A DNA stretch of 64,000 bases. It comes from Panax quinquefolius (Eukaryota > Streptophyta > Magnoliopsida > Apiales > Araliaceae). The stretch is from the NCBI GenBank assembly GCA_020205615.1, contig CM035168.1:122721573-122785572 (forward strand), written 5' to 3'. The notes beneath the pieces were generated by a model. The model was not told where the DNA came from. It saw only the letters and a list, made by a program, of their open reading frames with translations, and made no database searches. Of this stretch, positions 48,101-60,450 are shown piece by piece (positions within the stretch are counted from its first letter, which is position 1; the number at the start of each line of letters is the position of its first letter). The position numbers and the translations under genes are program-made.

Positions 48101-51100
48101 TCAGTTAACAGAAAAACTTACCTGTTCTTCAGAAGAAGCCAGAGCAGTGCAAAAGCCTGAGCAAATGCTCCCCCAGAAACTATTAGGGTAATAGACATGA
48201 GACCCCAGGTAAGTTGACCAGCAGCTAATGAACACTGGCACAAGTTTCAAAGACAAACTTGAGACTTTTGAACTTAAATTTCAAATAAAGAATATAGAAA
48301 CACAATTCTAACCGTCTACCAACATCCAATGGCATATCAACATAAAAATCTCCCTTTTGACATACAACCCTAATAATCATAGCATATGTAGATGGTAGTA
48401 TATGTTCTCAAAATCGAATGGGCAGAAGACGGGAACTACAAGACCACGAAAGGGGGCAACTGAATATATTCTAATCTCCATGCCATAATACTTGTGTACA
48501 AATACCAGAATGATAATAAATGTCATATTGAATGCACATAATTACTCAAGGAAGAAGCATAGAAAATTGTCAGGAATTTATTTATAAAAAAAAATTAAAA
48601 AATACCTTTTCTGTTGTTTACAATAGGCAAGGATGAATGTCACTTGATATGACTACTATCATCACCCAACTCAACATGATGCAATATATAAAAATGTTTT
48701 GCCTAGAATTCATACAAGTAAAGGGCAAAATATAGTGATGTACTTAATTCCTTTTAATGATTGAAAATCAAAAGGTAATAAATCATTTCTGCATTGCATA
48801 CTTACAACTGCATCAAAAGCCCCATAAACTGCCATTGCACCACCCACACCAGCCTCTCCCAGTACAGGCTCAACGATATACTTGGTAAATTCAGCCCTAT
48901 ATGCATCTTCCAAGGTCAATTAAAGTAGGATGAAACAACTCACTAATAGTATTTTATCACAACCTAATTGAGTACTCACGATACAAATGCTTGCTGTAAG
49001 CCAGAATATGCTACAAGGGGGATGATCAAAAGTAGTCGTGCATCAAACAAGGGAGTGATGACTGACTTTGACAGCAATACCATTAAAGAATAGAAACTGA
49101 CGGAAGAAACTCGGAGTCCCTCCACTTTTTTAGAATCCCTTTTTTGTAAGAAGCACATGAGAATGGTACCAAAGGTCATACTACAGAGAAAGACAATGAA
49201 AAGAAATGTTGTGCCGCTGGTACGTCCTGCCTGCATGGTTTGAACAAATACCAAATTTTATTAGAGTTCAAAACTTCTATGAAATAATACCTATAAAAAT
49301 GATTCATTAGCTAAATCAAATAATACAAATGTCTGAACTATGACATGACTAAATGCAAGTCAGCCATATGATTTCCTCCATCCAACAATGGTTATTTTTT
49401 GGATTATCAAAAATAGCAAGATGGAAAAGACTCGTTATACTGTCAAGAAAGAATTGCTTCTTGATCACCATCTAGTTCAAAAGTGGCCATACCACCTTAC
49501 CGCTGACATTAACTATATTGGCATCCTTTTATCATGCAAAGAGTATAAGTATGTTTTCGCATATATCTGGTCTTGGCTAAATAGATTCAGTCTCTCCATG
49601 TTGCGCACATCCAATAACAGGCGGTGTCCTTGTTTAATAACTTTTGTATCTCTGATATCCATTTTAAATTACTGCGCCGGAGCACTTGACCATTTTCTGA
49701 CTTGATTGTTACTAGTAGACCCAACTGCCAATAGTTTATCTTTTTTCTGAATAAATTAAATTAAATTGCAAACTGTTGACCATGTTTTACCAGTTCAACA
49801 GATTCATCAATACACACAAATTGTTTTATTTCTACTAAACACTTCCTTTATTTGAAATTGTTTTGTACGTATCCACAATCATTATACTTTAAAAAGAAAA
49901 AAGAAAATTTAGTAGAAAAGCCAAAGCTTGGAACCATTACTGCAAGGAGAGTAGATCCTTTGTCCCCATTTTACCTGTCCCCCACCTAAATTTTCACACC
50001 TGCCCTCTTACTTAACATCAATTGACTCTAAAATTAAGTGACCAAGTATTAAAAAATTAGGTTGGGGATGGAGGAGGGACATGCAAAATGGGGATGCAAG
50101 CATACCTTTCCGCCTTTCAATAGAGCAAGAGAGATAAGATTTCCAACTAACTGCACATTAATACAGACCAGAAAAACTGTTGGTACAAATCGAAAGCATT
50201 ACTATTAACAATTGAATTTAGATCCATGATAGCCAAATAGTTAACTATACGAGGAAAAAGTTGAAAAGTTAGACCTGGTGGCGGGCAAAATATCCCCAAA
50301 ATTCTCCGTTAAATTTAGCAATTACAGTTCCTTCACGTACATTGAGATCATATGCATGACTGCGTGCAGTGCAAGTAAGATATGTGCCCTGATACACAAC
50401 ATTAAAGTAATTAAAGAAATGTAAGATTTACTGCAATCATGAGTTCAAGTCTATAAGAGAGTCGCACCTGTCCAACCCATATTATTGAAGCAGCAAAACC
50501 AAGGTACAAAGAAGCTGGCACCATCGTATACCTGTATGAAGAATCAACCAAGTTTTATAAAGGCTTTCTGGAGTTTCAGTAAAGGCGTTCTTTATTGAAA
50601 TTAGAGCACATTTTTGAAAAACCTCTACTAAACCGATCGAGCTACACTTTGCAGCTATATATATCAAAATTGTTCAACTAATGCTTGCCACTAACTGACA
50701 TGAAGTGAAGGCAATTAATTAATAAAATTTACTACTACTTTTCACCTCAAGAGTTCACAAAAAACAACAAACAGTCTTTAAAAAGAAGTTGAATAGTAGT
50801 AACTAAAAAAGAAAAAGATATAGTTACCATGTTGGTTTCAAATTTGCAGCTATAAACAACCAATACCCAGTAGTTCCTAGAATCAGAGCATTCTTTGATC
50901 CAATCATTCGAACCACAACTGAAGCAACCATTGAAAAAGCTGCGAAAGACGAATGCAATATCCCTAGGGAAATAGTTCCCAAATTTCCCTCCTGAAAAAC
51001 ATAAACCATATATTCAAACCAACCAACCCACAAAAAAAAACACACAGAGAAACTTAACTCACGGTGTTGATTGTGCTCTCCAAATTCTGAGCAGCACTGT

Positions 51101-51218
51101 AGGCTAAAAAAATAAACAAAAAAGCCCAGCTCAGAAAATGAACATCCCTGGTATGATTTAGGATTGGAGTTTGCGAGGAGGAGGAGGATTCAGCAATCAG
51201 TTGTGTTTCTTCATCCAT
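45174..51218 (-). CDS. UNC93-like transporter (major facilitator fold), 437 aa
   Basis: There are ten exons on the minus strand: 51218-51063, 50991-50828, 50531-50468, 50388-50275, 50150-50106, 49230-48980, 48896-48806, 48234-48122, 46457-46334 and 45365-45174. All junctions are GT/AG, the phases close, and the total is 1314 nt (437 aa plus TGA). The protein is strongly hydrophobic with about 11-12 membrane segments (for example FLSWAFLFIFLAYSAAQNLE, TFLFIVFLCSMTFGTILM, GLMSITLIVSGGAFAQAFAL, DILVVMLVSLCISVAGFLF). The family signatures EGNLGTISLGILH, NGEFWGYFARHQ and AEFTKYIVEPVLG are present. It resembles Arabidopsis UNC93-like protein 3. Family members are MFS-like; a role in K+ handling is suggested by animal UNC-93 but is not established here. 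A second in-frame ATG six bases upstream (51224) is possible. Intron 8 carries an LTR and intron 5 a MITE. Confidence 0.92.
46583..47997 (+). mobile_element. Copia-like LTR remnant (probably solo) in UNC93 intron 8
   Basis: It begins TGTTGGCAGG. Near the right side it has the wording common in the R/U5 part of plant Copia LTRs: GGATTAGACGTGGATTAGGC, then GACTGAACCACGTAAAAAATC, and finally ATTCACCTCCCCTCTAGGTG. No gag or pol sequence is present between. The exact right end and a 5-bp duplication were not resolved. Orientation is opposite to the host gene. Confidence 0.5.
49948..50098. mobile_element. Palindromic MITE, copy 2, abutting the exon 5 splice donor of UNC93
   Basis: The left arm AGATCCTTTGTCCCCATTTT then ACCTGTCCCCCACCTAAATT pairs with the reverse complement of the right arm (TGCATCCCCATTTTGCATGT, CCCCAACCTAATTTTTTAAT). 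It is the same family as 29436-29608. Its right end lies within about 8 bp of the donor of exon 5 (exon end at 50106; donor GTATGC read on the minus strand). Confidence 0.6.
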
Positions 51219-51263
51219 GATCATTTCTATAATTAATATTCTCACAACTGAACTGAATCGATC

Positions 51264-51267
<4 letters not shown>

Positions 51268-51316
<49 letters not shown>
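51268..51316 (-). promoter_or_regulatory. (TA)n tract 49 bp upstream of the UNC93 start
   Basis: This is a 49-bp (TA)n run followed by (CA)n, read as (TG)n then (TA)n on the gene strand, ending 49 bp before the ATG at 51218. It lies in the expected 5' UTR or core promoter. Function is inference. Confidence 0.35.
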
Positions 51317-51327
<11 letters not shown>

Positions 51328-51339
51328 GGAGTTGAAGGT

Positions 51340-52600
51340 AAGGTACTATTGGAAAATCTGAAGATATATATAGAGATATATATATAGATTATAACTATAT
51401 ATATATATTACTACTACTATTTTCTAGTCATTGTCGTGGGATTGCAGGAAAAGAAGTTGAGTTTGACTTTTTGAAATCAGGTCAGGAAAGTCTAGGCTGT
51501 CTACCTCAACATCATTTATTTATTTAATTCATTAAAAAAACTTATAATCAACAACTATTAGCTAGCCGATTCAACTACCTTGAGTATAGTCTAGGCTGTC
51601 TGTAGTAGTATAATAATGTTCTTTTTCCTGCCCAAATTTTAATCTCATATGGATAAAGGTATTACTATATCTTTACAATGGAATGCAACGGTAAGATGGA
51701 GAATGCATTTGTTATTTACCTTTCTTTATATCTGATTGATTAAGTAGATCGGAGGGTTTTTACGGATTCCATTCTTTTTTATTATTATTATTATTATCAT
51801 CTCTCTCGAGCTAGAATTTTTTGCATACTGTGGGATCATCATATTTCATTGTTCAACCTTGAAACATTTAAATGTAGAACAGAAGACGTTTCTTTATTCG
51901 GAAGACAGAATACTTTCAGATCAAGGCTAACAACACTGGAATTAGATCTCTTTGGGAATTAAGGTGAACTTTGTTGGCACATTGATCAGGCTTATAAATC
52001 AATGCCAAATTGATAACAATAATGCATAGGCAGTTTTCTAAAAATCTCCATCTACATCCAGTTAAAGAAACGCCTAGTCCACCTCTAAGCACCGCTTCAC
52101 ATACAGATTTCCATGAACACAAAAAAAATTGGCATTGTCCAACCGTCAATGCTACACAAACACAAAGCCATCCAGAAGAACAGTTGGCTATTTAATATAC
52201 AACAATTCAAAAGAAACAAAAACATGATAAGCAATTATTAAGGCAAAAGAGCTGCCATATTCAAAAGGCTCAAAACGGAATAACAGGGGTTAAATTTCCA
52301 TATAAAATTTTGAAAACAAACTAGGGGTCATCTTTCCCCCCAACAAATTGTTATATATCAGCCTGCAGACATCAGACTACAAGTGCAACACTCATCATAG
52401 GTTCTAGCAACAACAAATAACATGATATACTGGGAAACACAAATGTCATTCAAAATAATAGAATACTGTATGGTTATCCTTGGCAACCATTATCATATCT
52501 AAGCCAAGTGTACCACCATCCCACAATATAAACATTTCACTCCAGTAATGAAGATTGCATTTAGGAACTCTCCCTGGCAAGGTGGCCTAGGAATTCATTT
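51340..52600. other. Intergenic stretch between UNC93 and ADF genes
   Basis: The UNC93 promoter side (51340-51900) has short TA-rich runs and an (ATT)n run near 51780. The ADF 3' UTR should lie in about 52300-52600. No other gene is supported. Confidence 0.5.
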
Positions 52601-54113
52601 TCAGTTGGCACGACTCCTGATAACGTCAAGATCCATCTCAGTTGGATCGGTTGCTTGCAACTCCACCTGAATTCCATCAAGCTCCCTTTTGAACCTGTCC
52701 TTTGAACTAGCATAGATCATCTTGCTTCGGACACGTGCAGTATCAGGACACCTTATACAACACAGAAAGTATAAATTAAGTAAACTAGGTTAGGTACGAA
52801 GAATTACAGAACAGTTAGATTTGTACAAGTTCAAATTTACCACGCAATAAAGAAAATCTTGCTTTTCTGACAGTTCTCAGACGTCACAAAATCAAAATCA
52901 TAGACAGCATAGCGACACTCATCGGCAGGAAGACTTGCAGCAAATTCATCATAACTTTCGGTTGGCTCACCAACCTTTTCAACAACAACTTGCTTTTGCT
53001 TCTCCTCAATCTTGAAAACAACAAATCGATAGGTTCTTTTGGCCTTCAGTTCCAGAAACCTTAACTTGCAGTCATCGTGCACAGCTATCCCAGATGCTGC
53101 ATTGGCCTGTGAATTGGATGACATCCATAAGTTCATAACTAAAAAATTTAATACTGTCATAATCACATGAGTGACATTTTCTCCTATTCTAGTTTACATA
53201 ACAGTTTAATTAGAACATACAAGGAACGATGCACTGACAGCAGAAAAAATGAAATAAGTAACTCCATAACCAACTAAACCCTAGATAAACATTGCAGTGA
53301 AATTCAATCATATTCAATTCAAGTAAAACGGAAGTGAAATAAAATTTAATCCTGAAATACATCCAAGTTGGAAAAATGAATTTCCAACATTTCCTCAAAG
53401 GTAAGGTACAAGAAGAAACCAAGAAATAGTGTTATATGCAATTCTATGTTGGGAATGTTACATGCAACAGGAGTTCAAATTAAAGGATAATGTCAAAAAT
53501 ATTTCTGAGATTGGAGACTATCAATAATGCTGTTTGCTTCAATCTGTACCTAATAGCTTAAGCTTGTTACTAACTACTAAGGTACCCCACACCCACTTCT
53601 ATATTAAATATAGACCAAAATAAAAAATAAGAAAGGGTTTGAATCTCTCTCTCTTTAATCTTCCTTCTCCTTTAGGTATCACCCAAAAGATGAACAAGAA
53701 GATTCAGCAGAAACAAAAATACATGAAATCAAGAAATTTGCCATTAATAAAACATACTGTATTTATAAATAGTGAAGAGCAAGGATGAAACCAATAGATC
53801 CCTCACATTCAGTTCACATAGCACTACTACTGACAGCTTAACCGAATTCAACTGAACTCGTATTCAGTAAATTATAAGTTAAATTTACATGAAGGAAAGC
53901 CTTCAAATCAACTCAAAAATTAAATCAAATCTGAGAACGGGATAAATAAGTAACTAGTTGCCGGGAAAAATATATATATGTGCAAAACATTATAATTTGG
54001 GAACTAATTAGGTTTGATGGTTAGATCGATCGTAAATTAATACAGATAAAATACAGAAAAGTTGCCAATGAATTTAAAGCCCTAAAACCCTAAAACAAAA
54101 AAGAACTCACCAT
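52601..54113 (-). CDS. Actin-depolymerizing factor (ADF/cofilin), 139 aa
   Basis: There are three coding exons on the minus strand: 54113-54111 (the ATG alone), 53106-52841 and 52751-52601. The phases close at 420 nt, giving 139 aa plus TGA, the usual plant ADF length. The split directly after the start codon, followed by a ~1-kb first intron, is characteristic of plant ADF genes and fixes the start. The protein opens [15 protein letters not shown], with the regulatory Ser (residue 6) and a short N-terminal actin-binding tail. It contains the long-helix actin-binding segment [19 protein letters not shown] and ends LDVIRSRAN. ADFs bind and sever filamentous actin in the cytoplasm; Ser6 phosphorylation is known to block binding. 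The 5' UTR probably runs from 54114 to about 54180. It looks intact. The member number within the ADF family cannot be given. Confidence 0.94.
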
Positions 54114-54185
54114 TTTGGGGGCGTGCTTCGATGGAAGGATCAATAAAGAGAGATTTGAGGAGGAGAAAATTTAGAGAGAGCAGGA

Positions 54186-57100
54186 AACCCTCCGATAACG
54201 AGGGCTATGGAAATGTAAATATAATCTCTTTTTATTAGGCTGCCTCAGTGTGGGAGACTTGTATACTGTGTATAACTTTACACATGACTGTACCGTGTGA
54301 GTGAGGGTTCTTGCTTGTGGCGTGACGCCACGTCTATTGTCTAAAAGGCTGTCAACAGAAACAGCTCGCATGTGTCGGCTACGCGGCGTCATTCAAGTCG
54401 GCTAAAATATATATGACAGGATGAGGTCATATATGTACTTTTGATTAATCTTATAGACAAAAACATGCTTGTGAATATATACTACTACTAGTCCCTAAAT
54501 TAATACCAATATATAAATAATAAATTACTAATAGATTTACTTTTAATAAATTATAATATATTTTTATTATTATACATTTATTTCGTTGGTAATTTTAACA
54601 TAGTACATATTTCTTTTATTGGTAAATTTAGTTGATATATTTTTTTAAAAGTGGTTAAACAATATAAACAAATTTTTATAGTCGAAAAATATTAATTCGT
54701 CACTCTAGTTAACAAATATTTAGGCGAAAGGGTGTTATATGTCGATTAAATAAAAGTACGGTATACAAAGTGTCACATTTTGAAGTATAAGATGCAATTG
54801 AGTTAATTTATAAAATACAAAAATGCATTTAACTCATAAAAAACTCTTATGAAAATAATTTTTAAATAATGTAACAAATATTACTAGTTCATAATTTACA
54901 CCAGACGTAGATGGAATTAGTCATTAATCAACTTCGACACATTATTTTACATCAAATTTTAGAATTATTTCTTTAATCATATAATTGTACTCATGTTTTA
55001 TTATTTAATGTACTCATGTTTCATAGAGCTTGCCAGCTTGGGATGAAGCCAAGGGTTCTAACTTCTAATGTTGTGTGGTGAATTTTCTAAATAGAAGTAT
55101 ACAATTAAACTTGAAATATATTTTTGTGGATGTTCAACACTAGCTTGGCTGAGTGGCTCGGTTAATGAGCAACGCTATTATTCAGGGAATTGATATTTGT
55201 ATAAATAAATTTGATAATTTTACAAAAAAATTTATATAAATATAAATAATAATATTTTGTTTCTAAATTTTAAAACGGACAAAAAAAATAGACAGAAAAT
55301 TAAAATTTTCTTTTCAATTCTTATGTTTCTAAGTTTTTTAATAAACAGAAAAAAAAGAAATTGATAAAAATACTATGTCACTTTTTCTGTCAAAGTTTTC
55401 CGTCCAAAATTGACCTGATTTGGACGAAAAAAAAATTAGAGTAAGTAATTTTTATAATTCTCATATTATACTCAACTTTTCCAATTTATTTTTATCTACT
55501 CAACCTAAGTTGATAAAGGGAAAGAGATTTCTCTCGCCTTGAAACGACTTCTTTGTTCTTGCTTGACGAATTCTCGATCGACGCAGACGATCTGTACATG
55601 CCTTTACTTATTTGTTTTACCTTCTCTTGAATATCGACTTTTTGTTATAATTTTCTTCTGAAAACTTCATATGGAGTATAAGTTATAATTGGTGTAATGT
55701 TTCTCCTTTTCTGAATCTTAAATAGTAGATTGCAATTAAACATGTTATTATCATTGATATGAAATATGAAAAATTATTTGACGACTTTTGGGTATAGTAT
55801 GACAATGACTTTGTAAAATTAATTTTTGTTTAACATTTATTTGGATATTTGTATTTGATTATGGAATTTTTTTCTTTGATTAAATGTAATTTGCATATTT
55901 TTATTCATAGTTCAATGGTTATAATTAACAGAATGGTAAATTTGTAAAAGTTATGTTTTTTTTTCATTTCATTAGAACTCAAAAATGTAAAAATGAAAAA
56001 TTTTAAATTTTCTATTAAAAACTCAGAAACAAGTCAAAAGGAAAATTTCAAGTTTTTATTTTTTCTTTTCTATTCTAATTTAAGTTTTATATTTTTTTCT
56101 TTTCTGTCCAAAACTCAAAAACAAAGTGCAAGTGGAGTTTACCTTCATTTGAGAGAGTAAAGTATATTTTTTGTTTAAAATTAAATAAATTGAAATCGAA
56201 TTAATGAATGAATTAAATCTGGTTTTTTTTTTAATCGAATGGTGAATCGATAAGATGGACGAGCTGAATGGTTAAGTCAAATTTTTTTAGTTGAATGAGC
56301 AGCTGAATGAAGTAAAAAACAAATTTAAAAATTTAAAAATTTTAAAAAAATATTTACTATTATATTAAGTAATATTAAATAAATTTACAACAATTTTAAA
56401 TTTTTTCAGAAGGGTAAAATAATAAAGTTTTGTCATTCAGATATTTCAGACATGTCAATTATCAAACAACTTTTTTCATTCAGATTCAGATTCATTCAAT
56501 TTTTATCAAACACCCTCTAACTTGTTTAATTAATAATTTCACTTGTAGAAATATCAATTCCCTATTATTTATTAATTTCTTACATTTTTGGATTCGCTAA
56601 TACGTAAGTAAGCTTCATAAGAAGTTTCGATTAATCGAATAAAAAAATACAAGTATTATCACGTGTAAAAAGTTACCTCTCATTTTACGTGTTAATACTA
56701 TATTAATCAATTAACTAAAATTAATTTTATGTTAATCGCTCCCATCTTTATTTATCATTTTTTATTAAAAAAATATTATTTATGTTTTTTATTAAAAGGA
56801 AAAAGCTTAAAAGTATTATTTTGTGGTGATGGAGGGGGAGGGACTAAGGTAGTAATAGTGGCAAAATTGAGTTTGGTCCTCGACCCTCTCTCTTTTTAAT
56901 TTAAGAAGACAGCAGATGAGAATGTCATTGTCGCAAGGCGTAGGGTCCATCAAAGATTCTACCTCCGCGTCAAACCAACGCTAGCCTCCCTTTTCCCCTT
57001 TTTTTCAATTTTTTTTTTTTATGATTTGAGTAGGACTACCACGATGTCTTAAAGTTTCATCCATAAAAGGCTAGTGAAGGCAGGGGTTCTAAAATCTTAA

Positions 57101-57373
57101 TTTCAAATGATATAACATTAAATAAAATAATCGTACTTACTCTATTATATACTCTTTCGATTTTATAATAATTGTCTTTTAAAAAAAAATATTTCAATTT
57201 ATGTATAATTTACAATTTTTTAGAAGAATAAATTATTTATTTTTCTATAATATTTTTAATTTCTCTCATCCTCCTAATAAATTTTATCCCTTACATTAAT
57301 AGTTTCTAACTTTTCATAAAGGAATAGTGATAAAATTTCATACAAATTTTAATTTTTAAATGATAGTATTAAA
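54186..57373. other. Intergenic stretch, AT-rich, with possible decayed DNA elements
   Basis: The first part is the ADF promoter. From 55255 on, the DNA has repeat character (see the entry at 55255). A right end reading, reverse-complemented, TTAGAGGGTGTTTGATAAAA at about 56500-56520 looks like a hAT-type MITE terminus, but I could not find its partner. No gene. Confidence 0.4.
55255..56128. mobile_element. Possible non-autonomous DNA element (about 870 bp)
   Basis: The left edge TTTTGTTTCTAAATTTTAAA then ACGGACAAAAAAAA is similar to the reverse complement of the right edge (TTTGTTTTTGAGTTTTGGAC then AGAAAAG). The interior (55500-55610) is less AT-rich and non-coding. There is no clear target duplication. 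Confidence 0.3.
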
Positions 57374-58625
57374 TGTGACGCCCCAAAATAGGTATACATC
57401 ACTCATTCTGAGTCGCCAAATATATGGTACAGAACTTAAATACAAACTTAATTATATAACCGTCGTGTAACATAAGTTGAGAGTTTTAACACGAATATTG
57501 TCTTCTAGACAATATCCAAACTCAAATGGAGTCCTCATTACAATTATTATTACACTATTTCACATAATAGTGAGGACTACTAAAACAACCATCTGGATCG
57601 TCACTTCATTCCCCGACTAGTTCCAGCTATATTATCATTTCCTGAAAAGAATAATGAAAGCAAAAGGGTGAACTCAACTAGCCCAGTAAAAAATATTATG
57701 ATTAAGATAATGCAAAATAAATTATCGTTAGCCTTCAACAGTGTTAAACTGATAGAATACAATAAACAACAAGTTTAACTGCAGCGGAACAAGCAATCCA
57801 TTATAAGAGTCAAATAGAGCATGATATCTACTATCTTATATGATTTAAAAAGTTTATCATAAATTTTATAGTTGAGACTCGGCTCAATAAATAATCCACA
57901 TCACTGTATTATTCATGCACTACGGCCCAAGGATATTCATTAGTATCACGTCCACGAATTATCCATGCATTACGGACCAAGGATATTCGTGATATCACAG
58001 ATTATCATGATCATGCCAACAATTATCCATTAATGCACTACGGGCCAATGAGAACTTTTATCACATCGTTTGTAACATTACAGATCATGATTATACCGAA
58101 TAATCCATGGTCATAATCATACCAATCAACAGTTCATCTATGCACAACGGGCGAAAGATGACTTTCATCACAATATAAGCATGAGAATGATGACAATGAT
58201 ATAATAATTCAATTAAATGAGAGCAAGGATAAATTTTAAAGATTTATAATTTAATTTATCCATAATTCAATAGTGTCCAAATCGTTAACATGATACAACT
58301 TTGTGGAGTAAAATTAAAGAATAATATTGCATCAAAAATAATTTATACCGAAAGAAATCAAATTTTATCATGAATAGTACCCCAGGTGAATAGTATCTGA
58401 GTGAATAGTACTTCGTGAATAGTACCATACGTATGAATAGTGTCGTATAAATGAATAATACTCCGAAATGAAAAGCTTAAAATTTAACAATAATATTCAA
58501 AAAAATATCCTTGTGAAACGATACTAGATGAAGTACAAAATTCAAGGATATTCTACTAATTTTACGGAGTATAGAAGTAATACTTTAACAAAATGAGTGT
58601 AGAATTAGGAATACGGAATAAAATT
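57374..58625 (-). repeat. Truncated second copy of the Gypsy LTR
   Basis: It starts TGTGACGCCCC like the neighbouring LTR at 58626. It then follows it block by block for about 1.2 kb: GGTATACATCAC, GTCCTCATTA, TAGTGAGGACTACTAA, CAACTAGCCCAG and the repeated GCACTACGG...CCAAGGATATTC units, to CAAGGATATTCTACTAATTT. It ends where the next LTR begins. It has many substitutions, so the duplication is old or the two come from separate insertions. Confidence 0.75.
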
Positions 58626-59689
58626 GTGACGCCCCCAAAATTAGGTATACATCACCCATCTTGAGTCGCCACTTACGTGGTATGTAATTTAAATACAACT
58701 TATTAACATAAGCTGTAGGTGTACAATACGACATAAATCGTGAGTTTAAATACAAATATCGTCTACTAGATATTATACAAACTCAAACAAAAAGTCCTCA
58801 TTATGATTATTATCACACTATTTTTGAGAATAGTGAGGACTACTAATGCTATCTTCAGGACCATCACTCGCTTTTCCGACTCGTCCCCAAATTTATATTA
58901 TCATTTCCTCAAGAGAAAAACGGTGAAAGAAAGGCGAGCTCAACTAGCCCAGCAAGAAGAAATATTATGACTAAGATAATGCAGTAATAAATTATCAATA
59001 GTCTTCAATATTGTTAAACCGATAAAATACAATAGACAACCGGTTTAATCTGCAAATGAATATCTAATCCATTAAAAGAGTCAAGTAGAAAATAAAGTCT
59101 ACTATCTTTTAGGTTTAAAAGGTTTTTCATCATCATTTATATAATTGAGACTCACTTTAATAAATATTCCACATCATCGAATCACCCTCGCACTACGGCC
59201 AAGGATATTCTTTTAGTATCACGACCACAATTATTCATGACTACGCGCCAAGAATATTTGTGTATTCATTAATGGTCATGATCATGCCAACAATCGCCCA
59301 TCAATGCACTACACTGGCCATCGAGGATTTTTTATCACATCATTTGTAACATTACTACCATGATTACACCGAATAGTCTCTCGGTCATAATCATACCAAG
59401 TCCATCTATGCACTATAAATTACGTGATGACTTCAAAAAAAATATAAACATGAGGATGATGACAATGATATAAGAATTCAATAAAACAAGTTCAAGAATT
59501 ATTTTATCCAGAATTATTAACGCCCAAATTAGTAAAATTCAAGAATGATCGAAGAATATTTCCATGAAAAGATACTCGATGAAACGCAAATATCAAGGAT
59601 ATTCTACTAATTTCATGGAGTATAGAAGTCAAAGTTTTAACCAACCTGGGTATAATAAAGAATGGAATAACAAAAGAAATCACCATGCA

Positions 59690-60000
59690 TGATATAGACC
59701 GCATGCATGTGTTATTCCAATGTAATAATAAATAACGGAACAGTCGGTGAAATTCACACCTGCAAGCAGGATGTTCCAATGTAATAATAAAGACGGAACC
59801 GGTCAGTCCTGTAAAACACATGCATGTGATGTTCTAATGTAATAATAAAAAGACGGAACCAGTTAGGTGTAAAACACATGCATGAGGATGTTCCAATGTA
59901 ATAATAGAAGAATGTCACCAAGTATAGGGTAAACCACTTATACAAAGTTATTCCAATGTAATAATAAGCAATGGAATAACAACAGTTCTCTTCATGAATA
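59690..60000 (-). repeat. Tandem array inside the Gypsy LTR, unit about 60 bp
   Basis: TTCCAATGTAATAATA (with one TTCTAATG variant) recurs at about 59714, 59773, 59832, 59892 and 59951, so the spacing is close to 60 bp. Most units also carry a CATGCATG and a GGAAC/GGAAT motif. Confidence 0.75.
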
Positions 60001-60179
60001 AGAAAGAATAACACCCCTTACATTTGGTAGGAGATTGAATATCGCAGTTAGCAGTAAGTAACAAAATACTCTTCTTCTTTCTCTTATTCTCTCTATACTT
60101 TTCTCTCTATAGCTTGAATGAATTCGTGAAAAATAATGAAGCCCTCAGGCCTCTATTTATAGAAGATTTCTAGCTTAGC

Positions 60180-60450
60180 ACCGCTTGAGTGTGAAAAGGC
60201 AAGTGGCTCGACGAATTGGTTTGACCTCAGTAATGTGAAACGACAAGTGGTTCGACGCTGTAATGTGAAACGACAAGTGGTTCGACGTCGGTAAAGGTAA
60301 TTACTATTAACGAAGGTAAATACTATCGACGAAGGTAAATACTATTCACAAGGGTAATTACTATTGACGAAGGTAAATACTATTCACAAGGATAATTACT
60401 ATTGACGAAGGTAAATACTATTCACAAGGGTAATTACTATTGATGAAGAG
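60180..60450 (-). repeat. Two short tandem arrays inside the Gypsy LTR
   Basis: GTGAAACGACAAGTGGTTCG recurs at about 60235 and 60265, with a diverged unit near 60190. Next, an 18-bp unit alternates GGTAAATACTATTCACAA and GGTAATTACTATTGACGA in ~36-bp pairs from about 60295 to 60445. Confidence 0.75.

Noticed and set aside
49388..49705. 105-codon plus-strand frame inside UNC93 intron 5
   Set aside because: No recognisable domain, opposite strand to the host gene and no splice partner. Probably chance or old repeat sequence.
55141..55190. Sequence resembling a tRNA gene (GCTTGGCTGAGTGGCTCGGTTAATGAGC)
   Set aside because: It does not fold into a full cloverleaf; the T-arm and acceptor pairing are absent.
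59504..60014. Minus-strand frames of 105 and 86 codons with repeated LYYYIGT
   Set aside because: They are produced by the ~60-bp tandem array in the Gypsy LTR, not by a gene.
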